Part shown: positions 33,893 to 41,210 of the stretch, piece by piece
How positions within the stretch are numbered: position 1 is the stretch's first letter
Layout: each line of letters begins with the position of its first letter
Origin: Methylobacterium hispanicum
Lineage (GTDB): Bacteria > Pseudomonadota > Alphaproteobacteria > Rhizobiales > Beijerinckiaceae
NCBI RefSeq assembly: GCF_022179285.1
Contig: NZ_BPQO01000003.1
Span: forward strand, 1-64,000
Reading direction: 5' to 3'
DNA length: 64,000 bases
Translations under genes and position numbers: made by a program
The notes under the pieces: generated by a model
Told to the model about the DNA's origin: nothing
Database searches by the model: none
Seen by the model: only the letters and a program-made list of their open reading frames with translations

Positions 33893-34501
33893 CTACGCTC
33901 CTCCGGCCGCACGCGCGGCCCGCCGCTCGGCCCGGGCCGCCCGGAAGACGTCGCCGGCCGCGTCCGCGTTGATCACCGCGATGCCCGCCGCCGCGACGAG
34001 ATCCGGCCAGGGCGAGGCCCAGAACACGGTGACGAGGCCGGCCGCGATGATGGCGAGGTTGGCGTAGGCGTCGTTGCGCGCCGAGAGGTAGGCCGCCCGG
34101 GTCAGGCTGCCCGAGCCGTGCCGGTGGCGCGCCAGCATCAGCGCGCAGGCGAGGTTGACCGCGAGCGCCCCGAGGCCGGTCAGCGTGAGCGGCAGCGGCG
34201 CCGGGGCGGTGAAGTCCGCGAGCTTGTCCCAGGCGGCCCAGGCGGTGGCGAGCGCCGGCACCAGGAGGATGAAGGCCATCACCGTGCCGAGCCGGGCGCG
34301 GTTGGCCGCCGACCAGCCCAGCCCCGCGAAGATCAGCAGGTTGATCGCCGCGTCCTCCAGGAAATCGAGGCTGTCGGCGATGAGCGCCACCGAGCCGATG
34401 GCGAGCGCCACCGCGATCTCGATCCCGAAATAGCCGAGGTTCAGCGCCGCCACGCGGGCGACGACGGGGCGGAGCGCGGGGGTGGGGGCGGGCTTCGGCA
34501 C
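33893..34501 (-). CDS. CDF-like cation transporter, short form
   Basis: This 202-residue membrane protein has about six hydrophobic segments and matches the cation diffusion facilitator transmembrane domain. The site in the second helix reads 'DSLDFLEDAA', with a DxxxD pattern where Zn carriers have HxxxD, and the fifth helix reads 'SARNDAYANLAIIAAG'. The usual C-terminal cytosolic domain (~80-100 residues) is absent. The start is GTG 34501. It precedes the phosphoesterase gene by one base. Metal is unknown. Confidence 0.72.
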   Translation of the reverse strand: MPKPAPTPALRPVVARVAALNLGYFGIEIAVALAIGSVALIADSLDFLEDAAINLLIFAGLGWSAANRARLGTVMAFILLVPALATAWAAWDKLADFTAPAPLPLTLTGLGALAVNLACALMLARHRHGSGSLTRAAYLSARNDAYANLAIIAAGLVTVFWASPWPDLVAAAGIAVINADAAGDVFRAARAERRAARAAGGA

Positions 34502-34633
34502 GGGCGGGTCCCTGGAACCGGCGCCTCTTGGCCGATGCGGCCCGGCCTGTCGAGGGCGTCGGTGCGGCGCACACCCCGCGGCCTTCGGTCCCGGCCCGCG
34601 ATGCGCCAGCCGCGCCGCTCGGCCGGCGCCACC

Positions 34634-35047
34634 TCACGGTTCGACCGCGCGATCCGCCCCGCCCGCCGCGCCCGCCCCGGCGGGCGGCGCGCCGTCCTGG
34701 AACCTGCGGGCGGCCATGGACAGGGCGGCGTGGACCCGCGGGTCGCGCTGCGAGAGCGGCATCGACCAGTGCCCGGGCAGGGCGATGTCCGCCGGCACCC
34801 GGATGGACACCGCGGGTCCGCGCGCCGGGGCCGCCGCGCGGGGCGGGGGCGCCGCGTCGGCGGGCGGGCTGCGCGCGGGGCGGCGCAGGCCCGCGACCGC
34901 GAAGGCGCCGAGCGCCGTCACGAGGCAGCCCGAGGCCGTCGCGATGCGCTCCGGGCTCGGGGTCTCGCCGAGCATCAGGGCGGCGAGACCCGTCACCGCG
35001 AGGGTGGCGCCGATACGTCCGGGCGAGAAAGGATCTGGGTCCTGCAT
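34634..35047 (-). CDS. Small membrane protein, function unknown
   Basis: This 137-residue frame has two hydrophobic segments at the N-terminus ('IGATLAVTGLAALMLGE', 'GCLVTALGAFAVAGL') and an Ala/Pro-rich cytosolic-looking tail ending 'PLSQRDPRVHAALSMAARRFQDG'. ATG 35047 starts it. It is divergent from the MaoC hydratase gene. No family is recognised, and the coding call rests mainly on the membrane segments and the isolated open frame. Confidence 0.45.
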   Translation of the reverse strand: MQDPDPFSPGRIGATLAVTGLAALMLGETPSPERIATASGCLVTALGAFAVAGLRRPARSPPADAAPPPRAAAPARGPAVSIRVPADIALPGHWSMPLSQRDPRVHAALSMAARRFQDGAPPAGAGAAGGADRAVEP

Positions 35048-35216
35048 GCAGACCCTTGTCCGATACGGCGATTGCGGGCTTGTGAAAGCGATCCGTCGAA
35101 TTGGACCAAAGTCCGCTGCGGAGCTGCGTGGCCGGAGGCTGGATTCGCGACGGCAGCTGTGCGAGGCCAGCGTCAGGCGCCGACACGGGCGCGATCGTCT
35201 CAAGGGAGCCTGCCCG

Positions 35217-35681
35217 ATGTTGCCCGAGCTGCGCGTTCTGTACTTCGAGGATCTGGAGGTCGGCCTCTCCGAGACCCTCTCGAAGGTGATCGCCTCCTCC
35301 GACGTGGTGGGCTTCGCCGAGATCACCGGCGACCGCAACCCGATCCACCTCTCCGAGCACTTCGCCGCGCGCACGCCATTCGGCACCCGCATCGCCCACG
35401 GGCTCTACACGGCCGGCCTGATCTCGGCGGTGCTCGGCACGCGCCTGCCCGGCCCCGGCGCCGTCTACATCAGCCAGACCCTGAACTTCCGCGCGCCCGT
35501 GCGCATCGGCGACACCGTGGACGTGACCGTCGAGGTCGCCGAACTGGTGCCCGAGCGCCGCCGCGCCCGTCTCAAATGCACCTGCGCGGTCGCGGGCGAG
35601 ATCGTGCTCGACGGCGAGGCCCTGGTGAAGGTGCCGACCCGGGCCGAGGCCGACCCGCTGGCCAGCCGCCAGAAAGCGTGA
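35217..35681 (+). CDS. MaoC-family (R)-specific enoyl-CoA hydratase
   Basis: This 154-residue hot-dog-fold enzyme hydrates enoyl-CoA to (R)-3-hydroxyacyl-CoA, a link from fatty-acid oxidation to polyhydroxyalkanoate (PhaJ type). The hydratase-2 motif is 'FAEITGDRNPIHLSEHFAARTPFGTRIAHGL', with catalytic Asp and His in 'GDRNPIH'. ATG 35217 begins the family N-terminus (MLPELRVLYFEDLEVG). A family B repeat follows, then the methyltransferase. Confidence 0.88.
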   Translation: MLPELRVLYFEDLEVGLSETLSKVIASSDVVGFAEITGDRNPIHLSEHFAARTPFGTRIAHGLYTAGLISAVLGTRLPGPGAVYISQTLNFRAPVRIGDTVDVTVEVAELVPERRRARLKCTCAVAGEIVLDGEALVKVPTRAEADPLASRQKA

Positions 35682-35745
35682 CCGGTCCCATGCAGGGCGC
35701 CGCCCTGCACCCGCCAGAGGCCTCGGCCTCTGGACACCGGGACTG
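35682..35745. repeat. Intergenic palindromic repeat, family B (minimal copy)
   Basis: This 64-base copy holds just the core of the family: GCAGGGC-GCC-GCCCTGC and CAGAGGCC-TC-GGCCTCTG hairpins, flanked by GGTCCC and GGGACT ends. It is the most compact of the four and so defines the unit best. It could end transcription of the upstream hydratase gene. Confidence 0.7.
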
Positions 35746-36603
35746 ATGAGCCCCGTGACGCCCGTCGCGATCGTCGATCCGGCCGACCCGCGGCTCGCGC
35801 CCTACGCGGCCATGCGCGAGCGCGACCTCGTCGGCCGCCAGGGCCGCTTCATCGTGGAGGGCGAGGTCACGCTGCGGCTGATGGCGTCGGCCCGCGCCCG
35901 CTTCCGGACCGAATCCGTGCTGCTGGCGCCCGAGCGCTGGCCGGGGCTCGCGGACGTGCTGGGCCGCCTCGGCGCGCCGGTCTACCTCGCGGGCAAGCCC
36001 GTGATGAGCGCGGTTGCGGGCTTCCCCATCCACCGCGGCGTGCTGGCGGTGGGGCTCGCCGGCCCGGCGCCGGAGCCCGCCGCGCTCGTGCCGCAGCCCC
36101 CCGCCCCGGCCCTGGTGCTGGGGCTCGCCGGGCTGACCAACCACGACAACGTCGGCGCCTGCCTGCGCAACGCCGCCGCCTTCGGGGCCGACGCGGTGCT
36201 CCTCGACGCCGCGAGCTGCGATCCGCTCTACCGCAAGGCGATCCGCGTCTCGGCGGGCGCCGCCCTGATCACGCCCTTCGCGCGCCTCCCCGCGGGGGCG
36301 GACTGGCTCGCGATCGCGCGATCCCTCGCCCTGGAGCCGCTGGCGCTGAGCCCCTCCGGCCGGGAGACGCTCGACGCCGCGCCGCCGCCGGCCCGCGCGC
36401 TCCTGCTGCTCGGGACCGAGGGGCCGGGCCTGCCCGCCGGCCTGATGGCCCGCGCCCGCACCCTGCGCATCCCGATGGCGTCGGGCTTCGACTCGCTCAA
36501 CGTCGCGACCGCGGGCGCGCTCGCCCTGTCCCGGCTGGCCGGCGCGGCCGGCCGGCTGATTCCGGCTCCCGCGGCCGGTCCGGATCCGCGCGAAGACTGC
36601 TGA
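35746..36603 (+). CDS. TrmH/SpoU-family RNA 2'-O-methyltransferase
   Basis: This 285-residue SPOUT enzyme methylates ribose in rRNA or tRNA. An N-terminal substrate-binding domain ('GRFIVEGEVTLRLMA') precedes the knotted domain: motif 1 'LTNHDNVGACLRNAAAFGADAVLL', motif 2 'LLLGTEGPGLP' and motif 3 'IPMASGFDSLNVATAGALAL'. The RNA target is not known. ATG 35746 follows GGGACTG with weak ribosome-site character. Confidence 0.88.
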   Translation: MSPVTPVAIVDPADPRLAPYAAMRERDLVGRQGRFIVEGEVTLRLMASARARFRTESVLLAPERWPGLADVLGRLGAPVYLAGKPVMSAVAGFPIHRGVLAVGLAGPAPEPAALVPQPPAPALVLGLAGLTNHDNVGACLRNAAAFGADAVLLDAASCDPLYRKAIRVSAGAALITPFARLPAGADWLAIARSLALEPLALSPSGRETLDAAPPPARALLLLGTEGPGLPAGLMARARTLRIPMASGFDSLNVATAGALALSRLAGAAGRLIPAPAAGPDPREDC

Positions 36604-36832
36604 GACGCGGGCTTCGAGCCTGCACGCAGTCCTATCCAAGTCCCATCCATGTCCCATCCATGTCCCCATCCATTTCGGTGTAGGCGGCCGCGCGCGGCAA
36701 AAGGATGCAATTGCCGAATGCCGAATCATCTCTAGCTTGGCCGTATGCGGAGGGGTTACGGTGCGGCGGTCCCGACGCGGATCGTGCGCACGGGTTTGGG
36801 AGACGGGAGCGTTGCTTCACGCGGGAGACGGC
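36604..36832. other. Leader of the carotenoid cluster with 11-base tandem repeats
   Basis: About 230 bases upstream of crtN. At 36631-36673 the unit TCCCATCCATG occurs in about four imperfect tandem copies. An A-rich patch (GGCAAAAGGATGCAATTG, about 36695-36712) follows and may hold the promoter of the carotenoid operon. Confidence 0.5.
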
Positions 36833-38401
36833 ATGCGGAGGCTCTCCGGACGCCGGGTCGTCATCGTCGGCGCGGGCCCCGGCGGCCTGGCCTCGGCCCT
36901 GCTGCTGGCGCGCGCGGGGCTCCACGTCACCCTGATCGAGCGGGACGCCCAGGTCGGCGGCCGCACGAAGACGGTCGAGGCGCCGGGCGGCTACCGCTTC
37001 GACATCGGACCGACCTTCTTCCTCTATCCGCAGATCCTGGCCGACATCTTCGAGAGCTGCGGCGAGCGGCTTGAGGACCATGTCCGGCTGGAGCGGCTCG
37101 ACCCGCAGTATCACCTCGTCTTCGAGGGGCCTGACGGGGTCTCCGGCGAGATCCGCGCCACCGGCGACGTCGGGCGCCTGGAGGCGGAGATCGCCCGGAT
37201 CGCCCCGGACGACGCCCCGAACGTCAGGACATTCTTCGCCGAGAACCGGACGAAGCTGCGCTTCTTCAAGCCGGTGCTGGAGCAGGCCTTCCACCGCTTC
37301 CGCAGCATGGCGAGTCCCGCGATGCTGGCGGCCCTGCCCTACCTCCACCCCGGCCGCAGCGTGGACAAGGATCTGCGGCGCTACTTCGCCGACCCGCGGG
37401 TGCGCCTCGCCTTCTCGTTCCAGACCAAGTACCTGGGCATGTCGCCCTTCCGCTGCCCCAGCCTGTTCACGATCCTCTCGTTCCTCGAATACGAGCACGG
37501 GGTCTACCACCCGGTCGGCGGCTGCGGCGCGGTCTCGGAGGCGATGGCCGGCTTGGCCCGCCGCATGGGCGTCGACATCCGCCTGAACACGAGCGTCGAG
37601 CGGGTGCTGTTCGAGGGCAAGAAGGCGGTCGGCGTGGTGGCGGGCGGCGAGACGCTGCGGGCCGACGCCGTGATGATCAACGGCGACTTCGCCAAGGTTG
37701 TGCCGGAGCTGGTGCCCGAGGCGCGCCGCCCGCGCTGGCGCGACGCCAAGGTCGCCAAGGCCCGCCTCTCCTGCTCGACCTTCATGCTCTATCTCGGCAT
37801 CGAGGGCCCGATGCCGGCGGCGCTCGGCCACCACACCATCCTGCTGGCCGACCAGTACGAGCGCAACATCCGGGAGATCACCGAAGGGGTGCTGCCGATG
37901 TGCCCTTCCGTCTACGTCCAGCACGCGGGCTTCACCGACGGCGGCATGGCGCCCCCCGGCCACACCGCCCTCTACGTGCTGGTGCCGGTGCCGAACCTGA
38001 AGGCCGGCATCGACTGGGCGGCGACCCGGGACAGCTACCGGGCCCTGGTGCTGGAGCGTCTGAAGCTCCTGGGCATCGAGAACCTCGAATCGCGCATCCG
38101 CTACGAGCGCGTGATCGACCCGACCCAGTGGCGCGACGACTTCGCGGTGCACGAGGGCGCCACCTTCAACCTCGCCCACGACCTGATGCAGATGCTCTGG
38201 TTCCGGCCCCACAACAAGTTCGGGCCCGGCCTCTACCTCGTCGGCGGCGGCACCCATCCGGGCTCGGGCCTGCCGGTGATCTACGAGGGCGCGCGCATCT
38301 CCGCCCGCCTGCTGATCGAGGACTTGCTCGGCGCCCGCGTGCCGGCGAGCGCCGGTCTGCCCGAGACGGCCCCGCTGGCCACCGGCGGCGAGGCCTCGTG
38401 A
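36833..38401 (+). CDS. crtN: CrtN-like diapophytoene desaturase
   Basis: This 522-residue FAD-dependent desaturase of the CrtI/CrtN family would desaturate a C30 backbone (diapophytoene or a squalene-derived precursor). The dinucleotide-binding motif is 'VVIVGAGPGGLASALLLA' (about 8-25), followed by 'GYRFDIGPTFFLYPQIL'. Residues ~340-400 ('NIREITEGVLPMCPSVYVQHA', 'LVPVPNLKAGIDW') are very close in pattern to Staphylococcus CrtN. 'LYLVGGGTHPGSGLPVI' is the C-terminal FAD motif. ATG 36833 is used; the upstream frame is Arg-rich. It is the first gene of the cluster. Confidence 0.82.
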   Translation: MRRLSGRRVVIVGAGPGGLASALLLARAGLHVTLIERDAQVGGRTKTVEAPGGYRFDIGPTFFLYPQILADIFESCGERLEDHVRLERLDPQYHLVFEGPDGVSGEIRATGDVGRLEAEIARIAPDDAPNVRTFFAENRTKLRFFKPVLEQAFHRFRSMASPAMLAALPYLHPGRSVDKDLRRYFADPRVRLAFSFQTKYLGMSPFRCPSLFTILSFLEYEHGVYHPVGGCGAVSEAMAGLARRMGVDIRLNTSVERVLFEGKKAVGVVAGGETLRADAVMINGDFAKVVPELVPEARRPRWRDAKVAKARLSCSTFMLYLGIEGPMPAALGHHTILLADQYERNIREITEGVLPMCPSVYVQHAGFTDGGMAPPGHTALYVLVPVPNLKAGIDWAATRDSYRALVLERLKLLGIENLESRIRYERVIDPTQWRDDFAVHEGATFNLAHDLMQMLWFRPHNKFGPGLYLVGGGTHPGSGLPVIYEGARISARLLIEDLLGARVPASAGLPETAPLATGGEAS

Positions 38402-38406
38402 GGGGG

Positions 38407-38922
38407 ATGACCACCGCGCATCCCCTCTCCCCGCGCGCGGGGAGAGGGCTCGGCCGACGGCAAGGGGGGCTCGCCCCTCTCCCCGCGCGCGGGGAGAGGG
38501 AGATCCGCGGCCTCCTCCTCGCTCTCCTCCTCGTCCTCCCCCTCCCCGCCCAGGCCGCCGGCCTGCAGGTCACGGTTGACGGCATCGAGCCCGGCGGCGG
38601 CGCGGTCTACGTCACGCTCTGCCAGGGCGGCCTCTCGGAATCCGCCTGCACCCTCGGGCAGGAGGCCTCGGGTGAATCCGAGGCCCGGACCTTCGTGTTC
38701 GCGAGCGTGCCCGCCGGCACCTACGCGGTCGCCGCCTTCCAGGACCGCGACGGCGACCGCCGGCTCGGACGCACCGGCCTCGGCCTGCCGACGGAGCCCT
38801 ACGGCCTCTCGGGCGGGGCCGGCCGGCGGGCGCGGCCGAGCTTCGAGGAGGCCGCCTTCTCCCTGCGCGAGCCCGGCGCCGCGATCCGGGTCCGGCTCGC
38901 CCGCGCCCTGCCCCGGCGCTGA
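38407..38922 (+). CDS. DUF2141-family secreted protein with repeat-derived leader
   Basis: This 171-residue protein has a C-terminal ~120-residue DUF2141-type beta domain: 'LQVTVDGIEPGGGAVYVTLCQGG', 'FASVPAGTYAVAAFQDRDGDRRL' and 'GLPTEPYGLS'. The hydrophobic signal (LLLALLLVLPLPAQAAG) begins only at about residue 38. The first 37 residues are encoded by two family A palindromes and read LSPRAGRG...LPARGERE. No start codon lies between the palindromes and the signal, so either ATG 38407 is used or the gene is impaired. It starts six bases after crtN ends. Confidence 0.7.
   Translation: MTTAHPLSPRAGRGLGRRQGGLAPLPARGEREIRGLLLALLLVLPLPAQAAGLQVTVDGIEPGGGAVYVTLCQGGLSESACTLGQEASGESEARTFVFASVPAGTYAVAAFQDRDGDRRLGRTGLGLPTEPYGLSGGAGRRARPSFEEAAFSLREPGAAIRVRLARALPRR
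38423..38448. repeat. Family A palindrome within the DUF2141 leader (copy 1)
   Basis: This is a perfect 26-base palindrome, arms CCCTCTCCCCGCG, identical in core to 17054-17081. It lies within the first codons of the DUF2141 gene and could form an RNA hairpin just after its start codon. Confidence 0.75.
38475..38500. repeat. Family A palindrome within the DUF2141 leader (copy 2)
   Basis: This is a second identical 26-base palindrome, 26 bases after the first, again inside the open frame. The two copies could also pair with each other. Together they make up most of the non-homologous N-terminus of the DUF2141 protein. Confidence 0.75.
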
Positions 38923-38926
38923 GCCG

Positions 38927-39907
38927 GTGGCGCCGCTCCTCGCCTGCACCGGGCTCGGTCTCGCCTATCGCGGACGGCCGGTCCTCGACGGGCTCGACCT
39001 CGCGCTGGATCCTGGCGAGATCCTGGCGCTGCTCGGGCCCAACGGCGCCGGCAAGACCACGCTGATGCGCCTCGTCGCCGGCCGCCTCGTCCCGGGGGCC
39101 GGCACGGTCCGCGTGTCGGGCCGCGACCCGCGCACGGAGGCCGACGCGCGCCGCCGCGTCGGCTGGGTGCCCCAGGAGATCGCGCTCTGGCCGCGCCTCA
39201 GCGTCGCCGAGAACCTCGGCGTCTTCGCGAGCCTCGCCGGCCTGCCCCGCCGCGGGCGGCGCGGCGCGGTCGCCGCCATGCTGGCGCTCGCCGACATCGA
39301 GGCGGTGGGGGCGAGCCTCGTCGGCCAGCTCTCCGGCGGCTACCAGCGCCGGGTCAACATCGCGGCCGGCCTGATCGGGCAGCCCCCGCTCGTCCTCCTC
39401 GACGAGCCGACGCAGGGAGTCGACCGGGCGGCCCGCGCGGCGATCCACGCCATGCTGCGGCGCCTGCGCCGGGCGGGCACCGCGATCCTCGTCGCCACCC
39501 ACGACTTCGCCGAGGCCGAGCGGCTGGCCGACCGGGTCGCCTTCCTGCGCGGCGGCCGGATCGTGCGCGAGGGCCCGCTCGCCGCCCTGCTGGCGGGCCT
39601 CGCCGCCGGCCCCCCCGAGCGCGAGCTGGTGCTCGCCGAGATCCCGGACGACGCCGCCGAGCGGGCCCTGCGCCGGGCCGGCTTCGCGCCCGACGCCGAG
39701 CTCGCCTGGCGCGAGACCGGCCCCGGACGCGACGACGGCGCGGGTCCCGCCCAGCGCCTCGACGGCGCCGCCCTGCTCGGGCGCCTGCGCGCAGAGGGCG
39801 TGCCGGTGAGCGAGGTGCGGGTGCGCGCGCCGGGACTGGAAGCCCTCTACCGCGACGCCCTCGAGACCCGCGCGCGCGCCGCCCCGGCCCTGGAGCCGGC
39901 CCGATGA
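38927..39907 (+). CDS. ABC transporter ATP-binding protein
   Basis: This 326-residue ATPase has Walker A 'GPNGAGKTT' (about 41), the Q-loop 'VGWVPQEIALWP', the signature 'LSGGYQRR' (about 137), Walker B 'LVLLDEPTQGVD' and the H-loop 'VATHDFAEAERLADRV'. A ~90-residue C-terminal extension resembles those of DrrA/ABC-2 exporters. GTG 38927 is five bases after the DUF2141 stop. It overlaps the permease by 4 bases. The place between carotenoid genes suggests lipid or carotenoid export. Confidence 0.88.
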   Translation: MAPLLACTGLGLAYRGRPVLDGLDLALDPGEILALLGPNGAGKTTLMRLVAGRLVPGAGTVRVSGRDPRTEADARRRVGWVPQEIALWPRLSVAENLGVFASLAGLPRRGRRGAVAAMLALADIEAVGASLVGQLSGGYQRRVNIAAGLIGQPPLVLLDEPTQGVDRAARAAIHAMLRRLRRAGTAILVATHDFAEAERLADRVAFLRGGRIVREGPLAALLAGLAAGPPERELVLAEIPDDAAERALRRAGFAPDAELAWRETGPGRDDGAGPAQRLDGAALLGRLRAEGVPVSEVRVRAPGLEALYRDALETRARAAPALEPAR

Positions 39908-41097
39908 TCGGCGCCGCCTTCCGGGTGATGGCGCTCACCCTTCTGCGCGACCGCGCCGCCCTGGTGATGGCGTTCGTGCTGCCGACCGTGATCTTCGCGA
40001 TCTTCGCGGCGATCTTCTCGGGCGCGGTCGGCGACCGCATCCGCATCCATCTGGGACTGGCGGATCTGGCGGGGACGCCCGCCACCGCGCGCCTCGTCTC
40101 GGCGCTCGCGGCCGACACGAGCTTGCGTGTCACGCGGCTGCCCGCCGACCTCGCCGCCGCAACGGAGGCGGTGCGCGCGGGCGAGGTCGACGTGGCGCTG
40201 GTGCTGCGCGGCGACCTCGCGGCGGCACCCTCGGGCGCATCCGCGCCGGACCACCCGGTTGTGCTGGTCGAGAACCCCGCCAAGGCGCTCGCCACCCCGA
40301 TCGCGCTGGGCCAGCTCCAGCGGGTGCTCAACGAGGCCCTGCCCGACGTGGTGCTCTCCCGCATCGTCGCGGACGTGGAGCGCACCGGCAAGATCGGCCC
40401 GGACGAGCGCGCCTTCCTGGACGAGGCCTTCGCGGAGCAGCGCGCGAAGAAGGAGCCCTTCAGCTTCTCGGCGCTGGTCGAGCGGCAGAGCACCGCGGCC
40501 GCCGTCGGCAACGCCCGGGTGAGCTACTACGCGGGAGCGATCGCCGCGGTGTTCCTGCTCTTCGCCGCCATGCAGGGGGCGCTCTCGCTGGTCGAGGAGC
40601 GCGAATCGGGTCTCGCCGACCGGCTCAGCGCCGGGCCCGGCGGCCTCGGCGTGATCGTTGTGGGGAAATTCCTGTTCCTGACGCTCCAGGGCGTGGTCCA
40701 GGCCGGGCTGATCTTCGGCGCGGCGGCCCTGCTCCACGGCGTGACGATCGGCCCGCACTGGCCGGCCTTCCTCCTCACCTGCGGGCTCGTCTCCGCCATG
40801 GCGGCGGGGCTGGCGCTCGCCGCCTGCGCGGCCGCGGCGACGCGCCAGCAGGCGCATCTCTTCGCCACCTTCGGCGTTCTGCTGCTCTCGGCGGTCGGCG
40901 GCAGCATGGTGCCGCGCTTCCTGATGCCGCCCTGGCTCCAGCAGGCCGGCTGGTTCACCCCGAACGCCTGGGCGATCGAGGCCTTCCAGGGCGCGCTCGG
41001 CGAGGGCAGCGCCGTCCCGGCCTGGGGCGTGCTGGCGGCGCTGGCGCTCGCCGGCCTCGGCGCGGCCCTCGCCCTCGTGGCCCGGCGGCCCGCATGA
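39904..41097 (+). CDS. ABC-2 type transporter permease
   Basis: This 397-residue membrane protein has one N-terminal span (about 10-40), a ~170-residue extracytoplasmic domain, and five spans from about 205. 'LLFAAMQGALSLVEERESGLADRLSAGPGG' is the ABC-2 (DrrB/YhhJ-like) coupling region, and 'PPWLQQAGWFTPNAWAIEAFQGAL' is the conserved C-terminal block. It pairs with the ATPase (ATGA overlap). Substrate is unknown; position argues for a carotenoid or its ester. Confidence 0.85.
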   Translation: MIGAAFRVMALTLLRDRAALVMAFVLPTVIFAIFAAIFSGAVGDRIRIHLGLADLAGTPATARLVSALAADTSLRVTRLPADLAAATEAVRAGEVDVALVLRGDLAAAPSGASAPDHPVVLVENPAKALATPIALGQLQRVLNEALPDVVLSRIVADVERTGKIGPDERAFLDEAFAEQRAKKEPFSFSALVERQSTAAAVGNARVSYYAGAIAAVFLLFAAMQGALSLVEERESGLADRLSAGPGGLGVIVVGKFLFLTLQGVVQAGLIFGAAALLHGVTIGPHWPAFLLTCGLVSAMAAGLALAACAAAATRQQAHLFATFGVLLLSAVGGSMVPRFLMPPWLQQAGWFTPNAWAIEAFQGALGEGSAVPAWGVLAALALAGLGAALALVARRPA

Positions 41098-41210
41098 GCC
41101 GCTCCCGCCCCTTCCCCACGCGACGGACCGGCGCGTTGACGCCGGTCTCAGCCCCCGTCAGCTTGAGCCCCGGCGGCACCCCGCCCGGGCGTTCCGCAGG
41201 AGCCTAACAG

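Noticed and set aside
36632..38257. 541-codon frame on the - strand opposite crtN
   Set aside because: The + strand frame has FAD motifs and close CrtN similarity. The opposite frame shows only composition-driven Asp/His/Gln/Arg-rich sequence.
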